From the NCBI RefSeq assembly GCF_001583435.1, contig NZ_CP013251.1:1819617-1883616 (forward strand): DNA of 64,000 nt, given 5' to 3'. The notes under the pieces were generated by a model. It made no database searches, was not told where the DNA came from, and saw only the letters and a list, made by a program, of their open reading frames with translations. Below, piece by piece: positions 20,021 through 29,179 of the stretch. Position numbers and translations under genes: made by a program. Within the stretch, counting starts at the first letter, position 1, and the number at the start of each line of letters is the position of its first letter. This stretch comes from Endozoicomonas montiporae CL-33. GTDB taxonomy: Bacteria; Pseudomonadota; Gammaproteobacteria; Pseudomonadales; Endozoicomonadaceae.

Positions 20021-20793
20021 GTCGGCTTAGAGGGAGTCAGGAAGAACAAATGGGCACATGGAAGGGGGCAATGGCCGACTTCTGTATGTCCATGATGACG
20101 CTGTTTATGGTGTTGTGGATAGTGTCTATTACCGACGCCGAGCAGAGAGAAGGTTTATCGGGCTATTTCTCGGGCCCCGGTTCAATCAGCAGCTTTACCA
20201 CTGGTCACTCGGTGATTGATTTTAAAATGTCGGTCAATGAAACTCTGGGTGAATGGAAGCCTCCGCATCTTGAGATGGATGAGTATGATGACAGTGCAGA
20301 AGGCAACCTGCTGCTTGAAGAAAGTCAGTTCAGTAATCCCTATGTGGTTGAGCTCCTGAAAATAAAACAGTATCAGGACAACCTGCGTATGGAAGAGGTA
20401 GAAGATGGGTTACTGATTCAGCTGGTGGAAACCGATGATCAGCCTATGTTCAAACTGGGTGAGTATGAGCTGACGTATTTTTTTGAGGACATTCTGTTTG
20501 AGTTGGGTCCGTTGTTGGAAAAGTCTGGACACGATATCCGAATTATCGGTCATACAGACTCCACTCCGTTCTCCAGTGACAGTTACCGTAATAACTGGAC
20601 TCTGTCGTATGCAAGGGCGAACAATGTCAGGGAAGTGCTGAACTATCTGGGAATGAATAATAGTCGTTTTGTGGCAGTTTCCGGCATGGCTGACAGCCAG
20701 CTGCTTGATGAAGATAACGCCAGGGCCGCTGTTAACCGGCGTGTAGAACTGCTGGTTCTGCATAAATATGAAGAGATGCCTGTTACCCTTTAA
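20017..20793 (+). CDS. motB: MotB-like stator subunit with OmpA domain
   Basis: Partner of MotA that anchors the stator to peptidoglycan. One N-terminal membrane helix (MADFCMSMMTLFMVLWIVS) holds the ion-conducting aspartate at residue 21. A linker is followed by an OmpA-like peptidoglycan-binding domain at about residues 175-255 with IIGHTDSTPF, SYARANNVREVL and NRRVELLV. The ATG lies within the overlapping ATGA of motA. The second membrane position after Asp is Phe and Cys, as in many sodium- or proton-type variants; the coupling ion cannot be told from this. Confidence 0.9.
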   Translation: MSRLRGSQEEQMGTWKGAMADFCMSMMTLFMVLWIVSITDAEQREGLSGYFSGPGSISSFTTGHSVIDFKMSVNETLGEWKPPHLEMDEYDDSAEGNLLLEESQFSNPYVVELLKIKQYQDNLRMEEVEDGLLIQLVETDDQPMFKLGEYELTYFFEDILFELGPLLEKSGHDIRIIGHTDSTPFSSDSYRNNWTLSYARANNVREVLNYLGMNNSRFVAVSGMADSQLLDEDNARAAVNRRVELLVLHKYEEMPVTL

Positions 20794-20817
20794 GCGTAAA
20801 GTCAGCCGTATTCCGGC

Positions 20818-21057
20818 TTAGTCAGGTTTGGTTTTTGAAGGAGGTTTGGACAGATCTGGGTAGAAGTGATCATTGGCCAGTTTTGATAACGCAGCCTGAA
20901 TCATGTCTTCAGTCAAAGGGCGTTCGGTTCCATCCGGCAGGACAAGAGCGCCTCCTTTGAACCCCTCTCTCCCAGCCCTTTCTTTGTGCTGGCTCGATTC
21001 CATAAGCTGTCCTTTTGCCCGCAGTGTGCTCATCCTGAACTGATTCCAGTACAACAT
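20818..21057 (-). CDS. Small hypothetical protein
   Basis: A 79-residue hydrophilic protein. The middle (GGALVLPDGTERPLTEDMIQ, then AALSKL) recalls small Pseudomonas proteins of the PA1571 type, which share a glycine-start strand and PITE-MIQ-A pattern; this resemblance is from memory and weak. An internal ATG at 21033 with AGG just before it is an alternative start, giving 71 residues. It converges on motB. Confidence 0.5.
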   Translation of the reverse strand: MLYWNQFRMSTLRAKGQLMESSQHKERAGREGFKGGALVLPDGTERPLTEDMIQAALSKLANDHFYPDLSKPPSKTKPD

Positions 21058-21234
21058 AATTAAAGCGGCTACACCAGAATTGACTGAATACTGATCAAAA
21101 AATTACCTCTTCGCTTTATACGAAGGAGGTTCTATACACATCAAATGATGAGTTAGGGGAAGTTTATGGCATGGGTATGAATGCTTTATGACAATAGCCG
21201 TTCAAAGGGCGTTGAGAAGATGTGACCGGGATAG

Positions 21235-21798
21235 TTACACCATTCCGGTCTGCAGTTCTGCTTCTGTATACAGTGGATAATCCATGGCATCAGGCAGTTG
21301 ATAATGCCACCATTCACTCTGTATAGGGTTAAATCCTGAAAGGCTCATAACCCCTGCCAGTAGCAGGCGGTTATACTGAGCTTTTTCAGATACCTGATCA
21401 TTTCCGTGATGAGCCAGAGGTCGGAAGTCGTCAAAATCAGTGCCCATTTCAAGCTCCTGACCAAAACTGTCTGTAATGGTCAGGTCCACAGCAATGCCTC
21501 TGCAATGTGGGCAAGTGCCACTTTCAGGGTCTGAGACATACAGAGGGTCGGGAGTATGGTCAAACAGTAATTGCTGCGCCTCCTGCGGGCGAAAGGCATC
21601 CCAGATTTTCAGTTTCAGTCCCAGAGGTGACAGTAGCTCGATGGCTTTTTCCAGACCTTTGACAGCGTCCCGGTGTAGATAACAGAGCGGCTTCTGGTAA
21701 ATGGCTCTGCCGGTAAAGTTGTCTTTGGTGGCATACGCCAGCGACAGTTTAAGGTCGTGACTCTCAGGAGTGATGGCTACGAGCTGATTGGTTTTCAT
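21235..21798 (-). CDS. ddpX: D-alanyl-D-alanine dipeptidase (VanX/DdpX family)
   Basis: Zinc peptidase of the M15D family that hydrolyses D-Ala-D-Ala and lets cells recycle or consume it. The metal motif SxHxxGxAxD appears as CPHCRGIAVD (about residues 96-105), so His and Asp ligands are kept but the leading Ser is Cys. The third ligand and catalytic Glu are in EWWHY near residue 162. Length 187 is typical. There is no signal peptide, so it acts in the cytoplasm. It is not in a vancomycin-resistance setting; it follows a PTS gene. Confidence 0.9.
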   Translation of the reverse strand: MKTNQLVAITPESHDLKLSLAYATKDNFTGRAIYQKPLCYLHRDAVKGLEKAIELLSPLGLKLKIWDAFRPQEAQQLLFDHTPDPLYVSDPESGTCPHCRGIAVDLTITDSFGQELEMGTDFDDFRPLAHHGNDQVSEKAQYNRLLLAGVMSLSGFNPIQSEWWHYQLPDAMDYPLYTEAELQTGMV

Positions 21799-21844
21799 GG
21801 GTAGTTATCATTGTCCGGATTGGCTATCTGGTCAGTCATATATC

Positions 21845-22942
21845 TTAACCTTTATCGGCATTGACATCGGCATCGACAATGATATCTGACGGCTGACGGG
21901 GGACTGAGGATGTTTTTACCGGTTTAAGCAGATTCGCAGCGAACGCAGTGACCAGCATGCCCATCAGTGTGGCAAAAACATACCAGAAACGACCTTCCAC
22001 CACGGGTAGAACAATCCAGCCACCCCAGGGGGCGTTGTTTAATACACCAGCACTGAACGCAATGATGTTGCCGGTTACGCCCCCAAGAACAATGGCAGGT
22101 AATACCCTGAAAGGGTCGGCTACTGCAAAGGGTATCGCCCCTTCGGAGATACCAATCATTCCCATCATCAGCGCTGCTTTACCAGCCTGACGTTCTTCTC
22201 CGGAATATTTTTGTGGTGACAGAATAGTGGCTAGCCACATCCCCAGCGGCGGTGTGCAAATCGCGACACCGACTCCGCCCATCAGGTAAGGGTGGTCTTT
22301 AACCTGGGTTTGTGCAAACAAAGTAGCGACTTTGTTCACCGGTCCACCCATGTCAAATGCGGTCATTGCGCCCAGCGTTGCGCCCAGCACTATTTTTGAT
22401 GCGCCCTGTAAGCTGTATAACCATTCATTGAGGGAGGTCATCAGGTGAGCAATGGGGTATCCGATAAACCAGATAACAATACCCGAGGTAAGAAAGGTTC
22501 CGAGCAGAGGATAGATGAAAATAGCGCCCATGGGTTTCATGGCGCCCGGTAATGGAATCCGCTTAAGCAGGTTGACCAGGTAGCCTGCGATAAAGCCGAC
22601 AATAATTGCACCCAGAAAACCACCACCGTAGCTTTCGGCCAACCAGGCGCCGATCATGCCGGGTGCGAGTCCTGGTCGGCTTGCAATTGACCAGGCAATA
22701 TAGCCCCCCAATACCGGAATAAACAGGGTGAAACCAGCTGCCCCCATATTCCACAGGTCCTTTAGAAAGCCTGACTCAGGACGGGCAGCTTCTCCATTTA
22801 GCATGACGGCGAGAGATAGCAGTACTCCGCCAGCCACTATAAAAGGAATCATATGGCTGGTACCGGTGAGAAGATGCTGTTTCAGACTGAAAAGTTCTTG
22901 TCTGAAGTTTGGTAAAGCGTTTGCTGATCCTGATAATTTCAT
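21845..22942 (-). CDS. Fructose-type PTS system, IIC component
   Basis: Membrane channel domain of a fructose-family phosphotransferase permease. Around nine hydrophobic segments are seen. Family landmarks are MIPFIVAGGVLLSLA near residue 31, TAFDMGGPVNKVA in the middle and GISEGAIPFAVADP near residue 270. The gene has only the IIC part: no IIB or IIA domain is fused or adjacent, whereas FruA is normally IIB-IIC. It must use another system's phosphoryl donor or have a different role. The lipoprotein gene upstream ends 13 bp before it. Confidence 0.88.
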   Translation of the reverse strand: MKLSGSANALPNFRQELFSLKQHLLTGTSHMIPFIVAGGVLLSLAVMLNGEAARPESGFLKDLWNMGAAGFTLFIPVLGGYIAWSIASRPGLAPGMIGAWLAESYGGGFLGAIIVGFIAGYLVNLLKRIPLPGAMKPMGAIFIYPLLGTFLTSGIVIWFIGYPIAHLMTSLNEWLYSLQGASKIVLGATLGAMTAFDMGGPVNKVATLFAQTQVKDHPYLMGGVGVAICTPPLGMWLATILSPQKYSGEERQAGKAALMMGMIGISEGAIPFAVADPFRVLPAIVLGGVTGNIIAFSAGVLNNAPWGGWIVLPVVEGRFWYVFATLMGMLVTAFAANLLKPVKTSSVPRQPSDIIVDADVNADKG

Positions 22943-22955
22943 TAGCTAATTCATC

Positions 22956-23270
22956 TCAATGCCAGCCAGTTCGCCTCTTTTCAGATTCAGTTCGATGAAC
23001 TGGCCAGTGGGTGAGAGGATGATAGATGCCCGGTACAGGTTTGCCATCGCTGCGCTTGCTTTTCAGCCGTTTGTTTTCGTTCCTTTTTTGCTCGATGGTG
23101 ATGGCATCATCCAGTGTCTGTTCTTTGCACCAGTTCTCAGGACACTTTTCTTTCTTTGCTTCTGGTTCATCAAGATCTGAGAAGTCGGTGGCGCAGCCGC
23201 CAAGGACAAGTAAAAAGGCATTAAGCACCAGACTGCAGAATCGAACATTGTACTTGGATAAAATACGCAT
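22956..23270 (-). CDS. Small putative lipoprotein
   Basis: A 104-residue protein with an N-terminal basic and hydrophobic segment ending in the lipobox LGGC (Cys at about 26), so probably lipidated. The mature part is short, charged and has no recognised domain (KRNENKRLKSKRSDGKPVPG). Two further cysteines (CPENWC) could form a disulfide. It sits between the HAD and PTS IIC genes on the same strand. Function unknown. Confidence 0.65.
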   Translation of the reverse strand: MRILSKYNVRFCSLVLNAFLLVLGGCATDFSDLDEPEAKKEKCPENWCKEQTLDDAITIEQKRNENKRLKSKRSDGKPVPGIYHPLTHWPVHRTESEKRRTGWH

Positions 23271-23285
23271 GATTACTGAGCTGCC

Positions 23286-23915
23286 TTAGAAATGAATGAT
23301 GTATTCTAGCAGTTCGTCCGGAGAATCAAGTATCGTATCCGGAGTTCCGCGCTGAAGAGTTTTGCGTGTATGCCAGCCCCAGCTTGTCGCGATTGTAATG
23401 GCTTTGGTGTTGCGAGCCTCAAGAATATCACCCAGAGTGTCGGCAACAAAAAGTAAGGAGTGCTCCGGATATTCGCTCTGAATCCGGGCAATTTTGGCAG
23501 CCTTTTCCAGATGAGTGTCTAAGCCAAGTATGTCCTGAAAAACGGCCAGCTGGTGCTGCTCCAGAAAGGCTTTGGCAGCGGCGTTGAAATTACTGGTAAT
23601 CAGGTACAGAGGATAATGCTGACTGAGTTGCTGCAGTGCTTTTTTTATACCTGGGAAAGGGTGACAGGTTTTGATCGCACTGGTCAGTGCCACACTTAGC
23701 TGGAGCATATCAGCCTGACTTACAGTATAAGGGTGAATTCTGCTAAGAAGATTCTGGTAGAAACTTCCTTCGAACATCTCCAGCAGAAAAACTTCGCTGG
23801 CAAGGTCGGCGAAGCCTGCATTATCCAGATATTCATTGAATACCTGATAAAATGCCTGCCAAGAGTCCGCAATTACGCCATCCATATCAAACAGAATCAC
23901 TTTTTCTGACATCAT
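23286..23915 (-). CDS. HAD-superfamily phosphatase
   Basis: A haloacid-dehalogenase-type hydrolase of the phosphoglycolate phosphatase-like group. Motif I is FDMDGVIADS with the nucleophile Asp near residue 10, motif II is LITSNFN, and motif III is ADTLGDILEA. A helical cap lies between residues 18 and 90. Substrate cannot be told. Two adjacent ATGs can start it; the first overlaps the terC stop (ATGA), so the two genes are probably translated together. Confidence 0.88.
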   Translation of the reverse strand: MMSEKVILFDMDGVIADSWQAFYQVFNEYLDNAGFADLASEVFLLEMFEGSFYQNLLSRIHPYTVSQADMLQLSVALTSAIKTCHPFPGIKKALQQLSQHYPLYLITSNFNAAAKAFLEQHQLAVFQDILGLDTHLEKAAKIARIQSEYPEHSLLFVADTLGDILEARNTKAITIATSWGWHTRKTLQRGTPDTILDSPDELLEYIIHF

Positions 23916-24649
23916 TGGCTCCGTTTCTGGTTCATACGGCGATTCAGCATTTCGACCATCAGTGAGAAAGCCATGGCAAAGTAGATATACCCCTTGGGTA
24001 TGTGGAAGTCCATGCCTTCTGCCATCAGTGAAACACCGATCAGAATAAGGAAGCTGAGTGCCAGCATCTTGAATGTCGGATTATTGCTGACAAACCGGCC
24101 TATCGGCCCGGCAGCAAACATCATAACACCAACTGCGATCATAATGGCTGCGACCATCACCCAGACATCATCTGCCAGCCCGACAGCAGTGATGACGGAG
24201 TCCAGTGAGAAAACGATATCCAGCAGTGCAATCTGGATCAGGGTGAAGAAAAAACCACGCTTCAACAGCGAGGGGGTTGCTTCTTCCTCAGGTTCAAAGC
24301 AGTTGTGTATCTCATGGGTGGATTTTGCCAGCAGAAACAGCCCGCCACCAAACAGAATAATATCCCTTCCTGAAACGTCGTGCCCAAAAACGGTAAACCA
24401 AGAGGCTGTTAATCCCATAATCCAGGCAATGGACAACAACAGTGCGATGCGGGTCATCATCGCCAGCAGTAATCCGATATAGCGTGCACGGGCTTGCTGT
24501 TTTTTCGGTAACCGGTCAACCACAATCGTAATGAAAATGATATTGTCGATACCAAGAATAATTTCAAGCAAAGCCAGAGTTGCCAGGGCAATCCAGGGTT
24601 CGGGCGTTAGCAGCATTTCCAGAGTGGGCAGAGAAAAAACAGAGTCCAT
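23912..24649 (-). CDS. TerC-family membrane protein
   Basis: An inner-membrane protein of the TerC family, some members of which export Mn2+ or serve metal loading of secreted proteins. The 245 residues have seven or more hydrophobic segments. Conserved acidic positions inside helices are seen in EIILGIDNIIFI and IALLDIVFSLDSVITAVG, the two TerC signatures. It is the first gene of a run on this strand with the HAD phosphatase and lipoprotein. The name comes from a tellurite locus; resistance is not implied. Confidence 0.92.
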   Translation of the reverse strand: MDSVFSLPTLEMLLTPEPWIALATLALLEIILGIDNIIFITIVVDRLPKKQQARARYIGLLLAMMTRIALLLSIAWIMGLTASWFTVFGHDVSGRDIILFGGGLFLLAKSTHEIHNCFEPEEEATPSLLKRGFFFTLIQIALLDIVFSLDSVITAVGLADDVWVMVAAIMIAVGVMMFAAGPIGRFVSNNPTFKMLALSFLILIGVSLMAEGMDFHIPKGYIYFAMAFSLMVEMLNRRMNQKRSQ

Positions 24650-24735
24650 TATGGGCCCTTTGCATCATTGACGGTTGTGTTTTTTTATATCGGCTTGCTC
24701 CATTTTAGACGTTAATTGATTAAATGCCGGACAAG

Positions 24736-24773
24736 AAAAAGCCGGTGATTCTTTATGTAAAAATCACCGGCTT
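24736..24773 (-). terminator. gltA terminator
   Basis: On the minus strand GCCGGTGATT pairs perfectly with AATCACCGGC (24741-24771), and five T residues follow. It lies about 35 bases after the gltA stop. Confidence 0.9.
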
Positions 24774-24807
24774 CATAGGGGGAGTGAGCTGCGTTTAGAG
24801 GTCGGTA

Positions 24808-26091
24808 TCAGCGTCTTTCAAGTGGGACAAAGTCCCTGGACGTTGCTCCGGTATAGAGTTGGCGCGGGCGACCAATGCGGTAATCACCACTGATCATTTC
24901 ATGCCAGTGTGCAATCCAGCCGGGCGTCCGGCCTGTTGCGAAAATGACAGTGAACATCTCTGTGGGAACGCCGAGAGCTTTGAGGATGATGCCTGAATAG
25001 AAATCGACATTAGGGTAGAGCTTTTTCTCAATGAAGTATTCATCTTCCAGCGCGATCTGCTCAAGGCGTTTTGCAATTTTGAACAGCGGGTCATCCTGAA
25101 GCCCGAGTTCATGCAACACTTCATCACAGGTCTGCTTCATGACTTTGGCGCGAGGGTCGAAATTTTTATAAACCCGATGACCAAAGCCCATCAGACGGAA
25201 AGGATCGTCCTTGTCCTTGGCTCGTTCAATAAATTCATCAATATTTTCGACATTGCCAATCTCGTTCAACATCACCAGTACGGCTTCATTAGCACCACCG
25301 TGAGCTGGGCCCCAGAGGGCAGCAATACCAGCGGCAATGCAGGCAAAGGGGTTGGCGCCACTGGAGCCAGCCAGACGAACGGTGGATGTGGATGCATTCT
25401 GCTCATGATCTGCATGAAGCAGGAAAATACGATCCATGGCGCGAGCCAGTACCGGGCTGACTTCGTATTCTTCACAAGGCGTGGCAAACATCATATGCAG
25501 GAAGTTGCCGCCGTAGGAGAGATCGTTGCGGGGGTACATGAAAGGCTGACCAGTGGAATACTTGTATGCCATGGCGGCCAGCGTTGGCATTTTGGAAATC
25601 AGGCGATAAGCGCAAACTTCCCTGTGGTTTTCATTAGTAATGTCGAGGGAGTCATGATAAAACGCCGACAGGGCTCCCACCACGCCACACATGACAGCCA
25701 TTGGGTGGGCATCGCGACGAAAGCCTGAAAACAGGTCAATCAGTTGTTCGTGAACCATGGTGTGTTTCATGATGGTTTTCTGGAACTGTTCTTTTTCCAC
25801 GGCATTCGGCAGTTCGCCGTAGATGAGCAGGTAGCAGGTTTCCAGATAATCCGAATGTTCTGCCAGTTGCTCGATGGGGTAGCCTCGATGTAGCAGTAAG
25901 CCGTTGTTCCCGTCAATGTAGGTGATCTTGGATTCACAGGATGCAGTGGATACAAAGCCAGGGTCGTATGTAAAATAGCCATTTGCAGTCAGGCTGCGGA
26001 CGTCTATGACATCAGGGCCGGTGGAGCCAGAGTAAACAGGCAACTCCAGTTCCTTGCCTTCTATCGATAAGAGAGCTTTCTTTTCAGCCAT
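24808..26091 (-). CDS. gltA: Citrate synthase
   Basis: Condenses acetyl-CoA with oxaloacetate at the entry of the TCA cycle. It is of the hexameric, NADH-regulated type by length (428 residues; E. coli 427). Active-site histidines are in [11 protein letters not shown] and [15 protein letters not shown], and the catalytic Asp is in NVDFYSGI. The frame is open upstream to 26145, but ATG at 26091 has AGGAGG upstream and begins at the family N-terminus ([12 protein letters not shown]). It is divergent from sdhC, the usual gammaproteobacterial arrangement. Confidence 0.97.
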   Translation of the reverse strand: MAEKKALLSIEGKELELPVYSGSTGPDVIDVRSLTANGYFTYDPGFVSTASCESKITYIDGNNGLLLHRGYPIEQLAEHSDYLETCYLLIYGELPNAVEKEQFQKTIMKHTMVHEQLIDLFSGFRRDAHPMAVMCGVVGALSAFYHDSLDITNENHREVCAYRLISKMPTLAAMAYKYSTGQPFMYPRNDLSYGGNFLHMMFATPCEEYEVSPVLARAMDRIFLLHADHEQNASTSTVRLAGSSGANPFACIAAGIAALWGPAHGGANEAVLVMLNEIGNVENIDEFIERAKDKDDPFRLMGFGHRVYKNFDPRAKVMKQTCDEVLHELGLQDDPLFKIAKRLEQIALEDEYFIEKKLYPNVDFYSGIILKALGVPTEMFTVIFATGRTPGWIAHWHEMISGDYRIGRPRQLYTGATSRDFVPLERR

Positions 26092-26205
26092 GATCAGGTA
26101 GGCCTCCTGTTTTGCCGTTTTATTGGTGTCTTTATAGTCAATCAAGGCCCATATGTGAGTAATTATTAGACAGAATTTGACCGGGCCCGTTTGTACGGTT
26201 CGACC

Positions 26206-26233
26206 ACTATAGAGGGATTAAATCTTTTGTCAA
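26206..26233 (-). promoter_or_regulatory. Sigma-70 promoter of gltA
   Basis: On the minus strand TTGACA (perfect -35), 16 bases, TATAGT (five of six). It lies 115 bases upstream of the gltA ATG, leaving a leader of about 108 nt. Confidence 0.75.
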
Positions 26234-26307
26234 ACCTGTAAAACTTTGAAAAAAAATGAACGGTAAAATAATGACCAATAAGCAAAATCCCTTAATATGC
26301 AGCCTGA

Positions 26308-26336
26308 TTGTAATTAAAAACCGAAGTGTATATACT
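26308..26336 (+). promoter_or_regulatory. Sigma-70 promoter of sdhCDAB
   Basis: TTGTAA, 17 bases, TATACT on the plus strand: four of six and five of six matches. It faces away from the gltA promoter, 75 bp from it. It would give the sdh mRNA a leader of about 305 nt. Confidence 0.65.
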
Positions 26337-26647
26337 TCAGCCACGAGGTCATGGAAGGCTTGTAGCAAGGGAAGGAATAGCCTCCAACAGCTGTCGGAAA
26401 CTATTAAACGTCAGTGGTTGAGCAGGTTTGAGACCTGCGTTTTTTGGTGACCCTGGTTGCTCTGTTACTGCTGGTCGTCTGCTTTATCCTGCTCCGTGCA
26501 GGTCAGGTCGTTATGTTTTTATCAACTGGCGTTGAGCAGAAAAGCGGGCTTTTGATAACAGGTGCAAAAGTCTGTGCTTGGTGTACAGCTGCAGGGTTTG
26601 AGAGCTCTTTCTGCTGTGCACGCCGTAAGGCGTTGGGACAATAAAAC

Positions 26648-27022
26648 GTGAATAGCAAAAGACCAGTTAATCTGGATATAACGACAATAAAACTGCCTCT
26701 GCCAGCCTATACCTCCATTCTGCATCGACTTTCAGGCATTCTTCTGTTTATTGGGGCCGGTTTGTTGATCTATGCGCTGGATCTTTCTCTGGCGTCGGAA
26801 GAGTCCTTTGCAGAACTGAAAGCCCTGATGTCATCCGGGCTGGCAAAATTTATTCTCTGGTTTCTCCTTTCTGGCCTGATCTATCACTTTGTTGCCGGAG
26901 TAAAACATTTACTAATGGATATCGGCATTGGTGAAGAGCTGGAATCCGGTCGTGCCGGTTCTGTACTGACCATTGTTGTATCGGCGGCTCTGATTGTTCT
27001 GGCGGGGGTCTGGGTATGGTAA
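26648..27022 (+). CDS. sdhC: Succinate dehydrogenase cytochrome b556 subunit
   Basis: Membrane anchor of complex II; with SdhD it binds heme b and ubiquinone. The 124 residues start at GTG (26648) and include RPVNLDITTIKLPLPAYTSI, the SdhC start pattern, the quinone-site HRLSG, and three membrane helices; the heme histidine is probably in HFVAGVKHLLMD. The end overlaps sdhD by seven bases. Confidence 0.94.
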   Translation: MNSKRPVNLDITTIKLPLPAYTSILHRLSGILLFIGAGLLIYALDLSLASEESFAELKALMSSGLAKFILWFLLSGLIYHFVAGVKHLLMDIGIGEELESGRAGSVLTIVVSAALIVLAGVWVW

Positions 27023-27384
27023 CCAATATCACTAATTTGTCCCGAAGCGGTCTTTATGACTGGATGCTGCAACGCCTTTCGGCGATTATTCTGGCAGTCT
27101 ACACCCTGTTTATTGTCGGGTACATTCTAACAAATCCCGGGCTGAGCTACGCCCAGTGGAGCGAACTGTTCACTCAGGTCTGGGTGCGTATCTTTACTTT
27201 TCTCGCACTTCTCTCTCTGGTTGCTCATGCCTGGGTCGGCATGTGGACCATCGCTACAGACTATTTAAATAGCCGGGCTTTCGGAGAAAAGTCGGTTCTG
27301 ATTCGGTTCCCCGTTCAGCTACTCTGCTTTATTGCACTGTTCAGCTATCTGGTTTGGGGTACTCAAGTAATCTGGGGGCACTGA
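27016..27384 (+). CDS. sdhD: Succinate dehydrogenase membrane anchor subunit
   Basis: Second membrane anchor of complex II. It has 122 residues with three hydrophobic helices. DWMLQRLSAIIL near the N-terminus and HAWVGMWTIATDYL near residue 75 are the SdhD landmarks, the latter with the heme-side His and quinone-site Asp-Tyr. It overlaps sdhC and lies three bases before sdhA. Confidence 0.93.
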   Translation: MVTNITNLSRSGLYDWMLQRLSAIILAVYTLFIVGYILTNPGLSYAQWSELFTQVWVRIFTFLALLSLVAHAWVGMWTIATDYLNSRAFGEKSVLIRFPVQLLCFIALFSYLVWGTQVIWGH

Positions 27385-27387
27385 TTA

Positions 27388-29160
27388 ATGGCGGCACTTC
27401 GTACTCTTGCCTACGATGCAATTGTTATTGGTGGCGGCGGCGCTGGCATGCGCGCTGCATTGCAGTTAACAGAAGCTGGTATAAAAACAGCCTGTATCAC
27501 CAAGGTTTTTCCTACGCGCTCGCATACTGTCTCGGCTCAGGGGGGGATTACCTGTGCTATTGCCAGTGCGGATCCCGGCGATGACTGGCGCTGGCATATG
27601 TTTGATACGGTCAAAGGTTCGGACTATATCGGCGATCAGGATGCCATTGAGTATATGTGTTCTGTCGGGCCCCAGGCCGTATTCGAGCTGGAGCATATGG
27701 GGCTGCCCTTCTCCAGAACCGAAGAAGGGCGCATTTATCAACGTCCTTTTGGTGGTCAGTCGAAAGAGTATGGCAAGGGTGGGCAGGCTGCCAGAACCTG
27801 CGCGGCAGCGGACCGAACCGGACATGCATTGCTGCACACGCTGTATCAGGCAAATTTAAAAGGCGGGACCACATTCCTGAATGAATGGTATGCCGTTGAT
27901 CTGGTCAAAAATCAGCGTGGACAGGTGGCCGGTGTGATTGCCATTTGTCTGGAAACGGGTGAAACCGTTTATGTCAAAGCCAGAGCAACGGTATTGGCAA
28001 CCGGTGGAGCGGGGCGTATTTATGCTTCGACTACGAATGCCCTGATTAATACCGGCGATGGTATTGGCATGGCGTTGCGTGCAGGCTTCCCGATGCAGGA
28101 TATGGAAATGTGGCAGTTCCACCCAACAGGCATTCACGGTGCCGGGGTGCTGGTGACCGAAGGGTGTCGCGGTGAGGGTGGCTATCTGGTTAATAGTGAG
28201 GGCGAACGTTTTATGGAGCGTTATGCGCCTAATGCCAAAGATCTGGCCGGGCGCGATGTTGTTGCACGTTCCATGATTCTTGAAATTCTTGAGGGCAGGG
28301 GCTGTGGTCCTGATAAAGACCATGTATTTCTGAAACTTGACCATCTTGGCGAAGAAACCCTGAATCTTCGTCTGCCTGGTATCTGTGAACTGTCCAAAAC
28401 ATTTGCCCATGTTGATCCGGTTAAAGCGCCGGTTCCGGTCGTCCCAACCTGTCACTATATGATGGGTGGAATACCCACCAATATCGGAGGTCAGGCTCTC
28501 TTCCCTGACAGTGAAGGAAATGACAAGATCGTAGATGGCCTCTATGCCTGTGGTGAGGCTGCCTGTGTGTCAGTGCATGGCGCTAACCGGCTGGGTGGTA
28601 ATTCTCTGCTGGATCTGGTGGTCTTCGGGCGTGCAGCGGGGCTGCAGATTGAACAAAGCCTGAATGAAGGCTTTGATACTGTTGATGCATCGGGCAGTGA
28701 TATTGATGCAGCGCTGTCCAGAGTCGAACGTTTGAATAATAGCCAGTCTGGTGAAAAAGTCGCAGAACTGAGAGCGGAGCTGCAAAATACCATGCAACTG
28801 TATTTTGGTGTGTTCCGTGAAGGTGACAGCATGCAGGAAGGCCTCAAAAAACTCGATGAGCTGGGAGAACGCATGCAGACTATCCACCTGCTGGATAAGA
28901 GTCAGGCATTTAATACCGCCAGAATCGAAGCCCTTGAGCTGGAAAACCTTTATGAAGTGGCTTATGCCACAGCGGTTTCCGCTGAAGAGCGAAAAGAGTC
29001 CCGGGGGGCTCATGCGCGCAATGACTTTACTGAGCGCGATGATGAAAACTGGCTGGTCCATTCCATTTATTACCCGGCTGACAAAGCTGTGGGTAAACGC
29101 CGGGTGAACTTTGCTCCCACATCGATGGAAGCTTTCCCGCCCAAGGCAAGAACGTATTAA
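27388..29160 (+). CDS. sdhA: Succinate dehydrogenase flavoprotein subunit
   Basis: Catalytic subunit of complex II that oxidises succinate to fumarate on the cytoplasmic face. The FAD motif [13 protein letters not shown] is at about residue 13, and His46 in [11 protein letters not shown] is the residue that carries covalent [14 protein letters not shown], the active-site RGEGGYL and the C-terminal arginine segment ([20 protein letters not shown]) are present. Length 590 is close to E. coli (588). Confidence 0.98.
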   Translation: MAALRTLAYDAIVIGGGGAGMRAALQLTEAGIKTACITKVFPTRSHTVSAQGGITCAIASADPGDDWRWHMFDTVKGSDYIGDQDAIEYMCSVGPQAVFELEHMGLPFSRTEEGRIYQRPFGGQSKEYGKGGQAARTCAAADRTGHALLHTLYQANLKGGTTFLNEWYAVDLVKNQRGQVAGVIAICLETGETVYVKARATVLATGGAGRIYASTTNALINTGDGIGMALRAGFPMQDMEMWQFHPTGIHGAGVLVTEGCRGEGGYLVNSEGERFMERYAPNAKDLAGRDVVARSMILEILEGRGCGPDKDHVFLKLDHLGEETLNLRLPGICELSKTFAHVDPVKAPVPVVPTCHYMMGGIPTNIGGQALFPDSEGNDKIVDGLYACGEAACVSVHGANRLGGNSLLDLVVFGRAAGLQIEQSLNEGFDTVDASGSDIDAALSRVERLNNSQSGEKVAELRAELQNTMQLYFGVFREGDSMQEGLKKLDELGERMQTIHLLDKSQAFNTARIEALELENLYEVAYATAVSAEERKESRGAHARNDFTERDDENWLVHSIYYPADKAVGKRRVNFAPTSMEAFPPKARTY

Positions 29161-29179
29161 GGGGAGGCTAAGGATAGTT

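Larger units (their letters stand above)
26092..26647. other. gltA-sdhC intergenic region
   Basis: This 556-bp gap holds the two divergent promoters described separately. The remaining 26340-26647 is a long untranslated sdh leader with no ribosomal-site-backed gene; two short frames there (26256-26450 and 26444-26644) lack family features. I see no known riboswitch. Confidence 0.55.

Noticed and set aside
26256..26644. Two short frames before sdhC
   Set aside because: No ribosome-binding site, odd composition (many Arg/Cys/Trp) and they fall in the long sdh leader.
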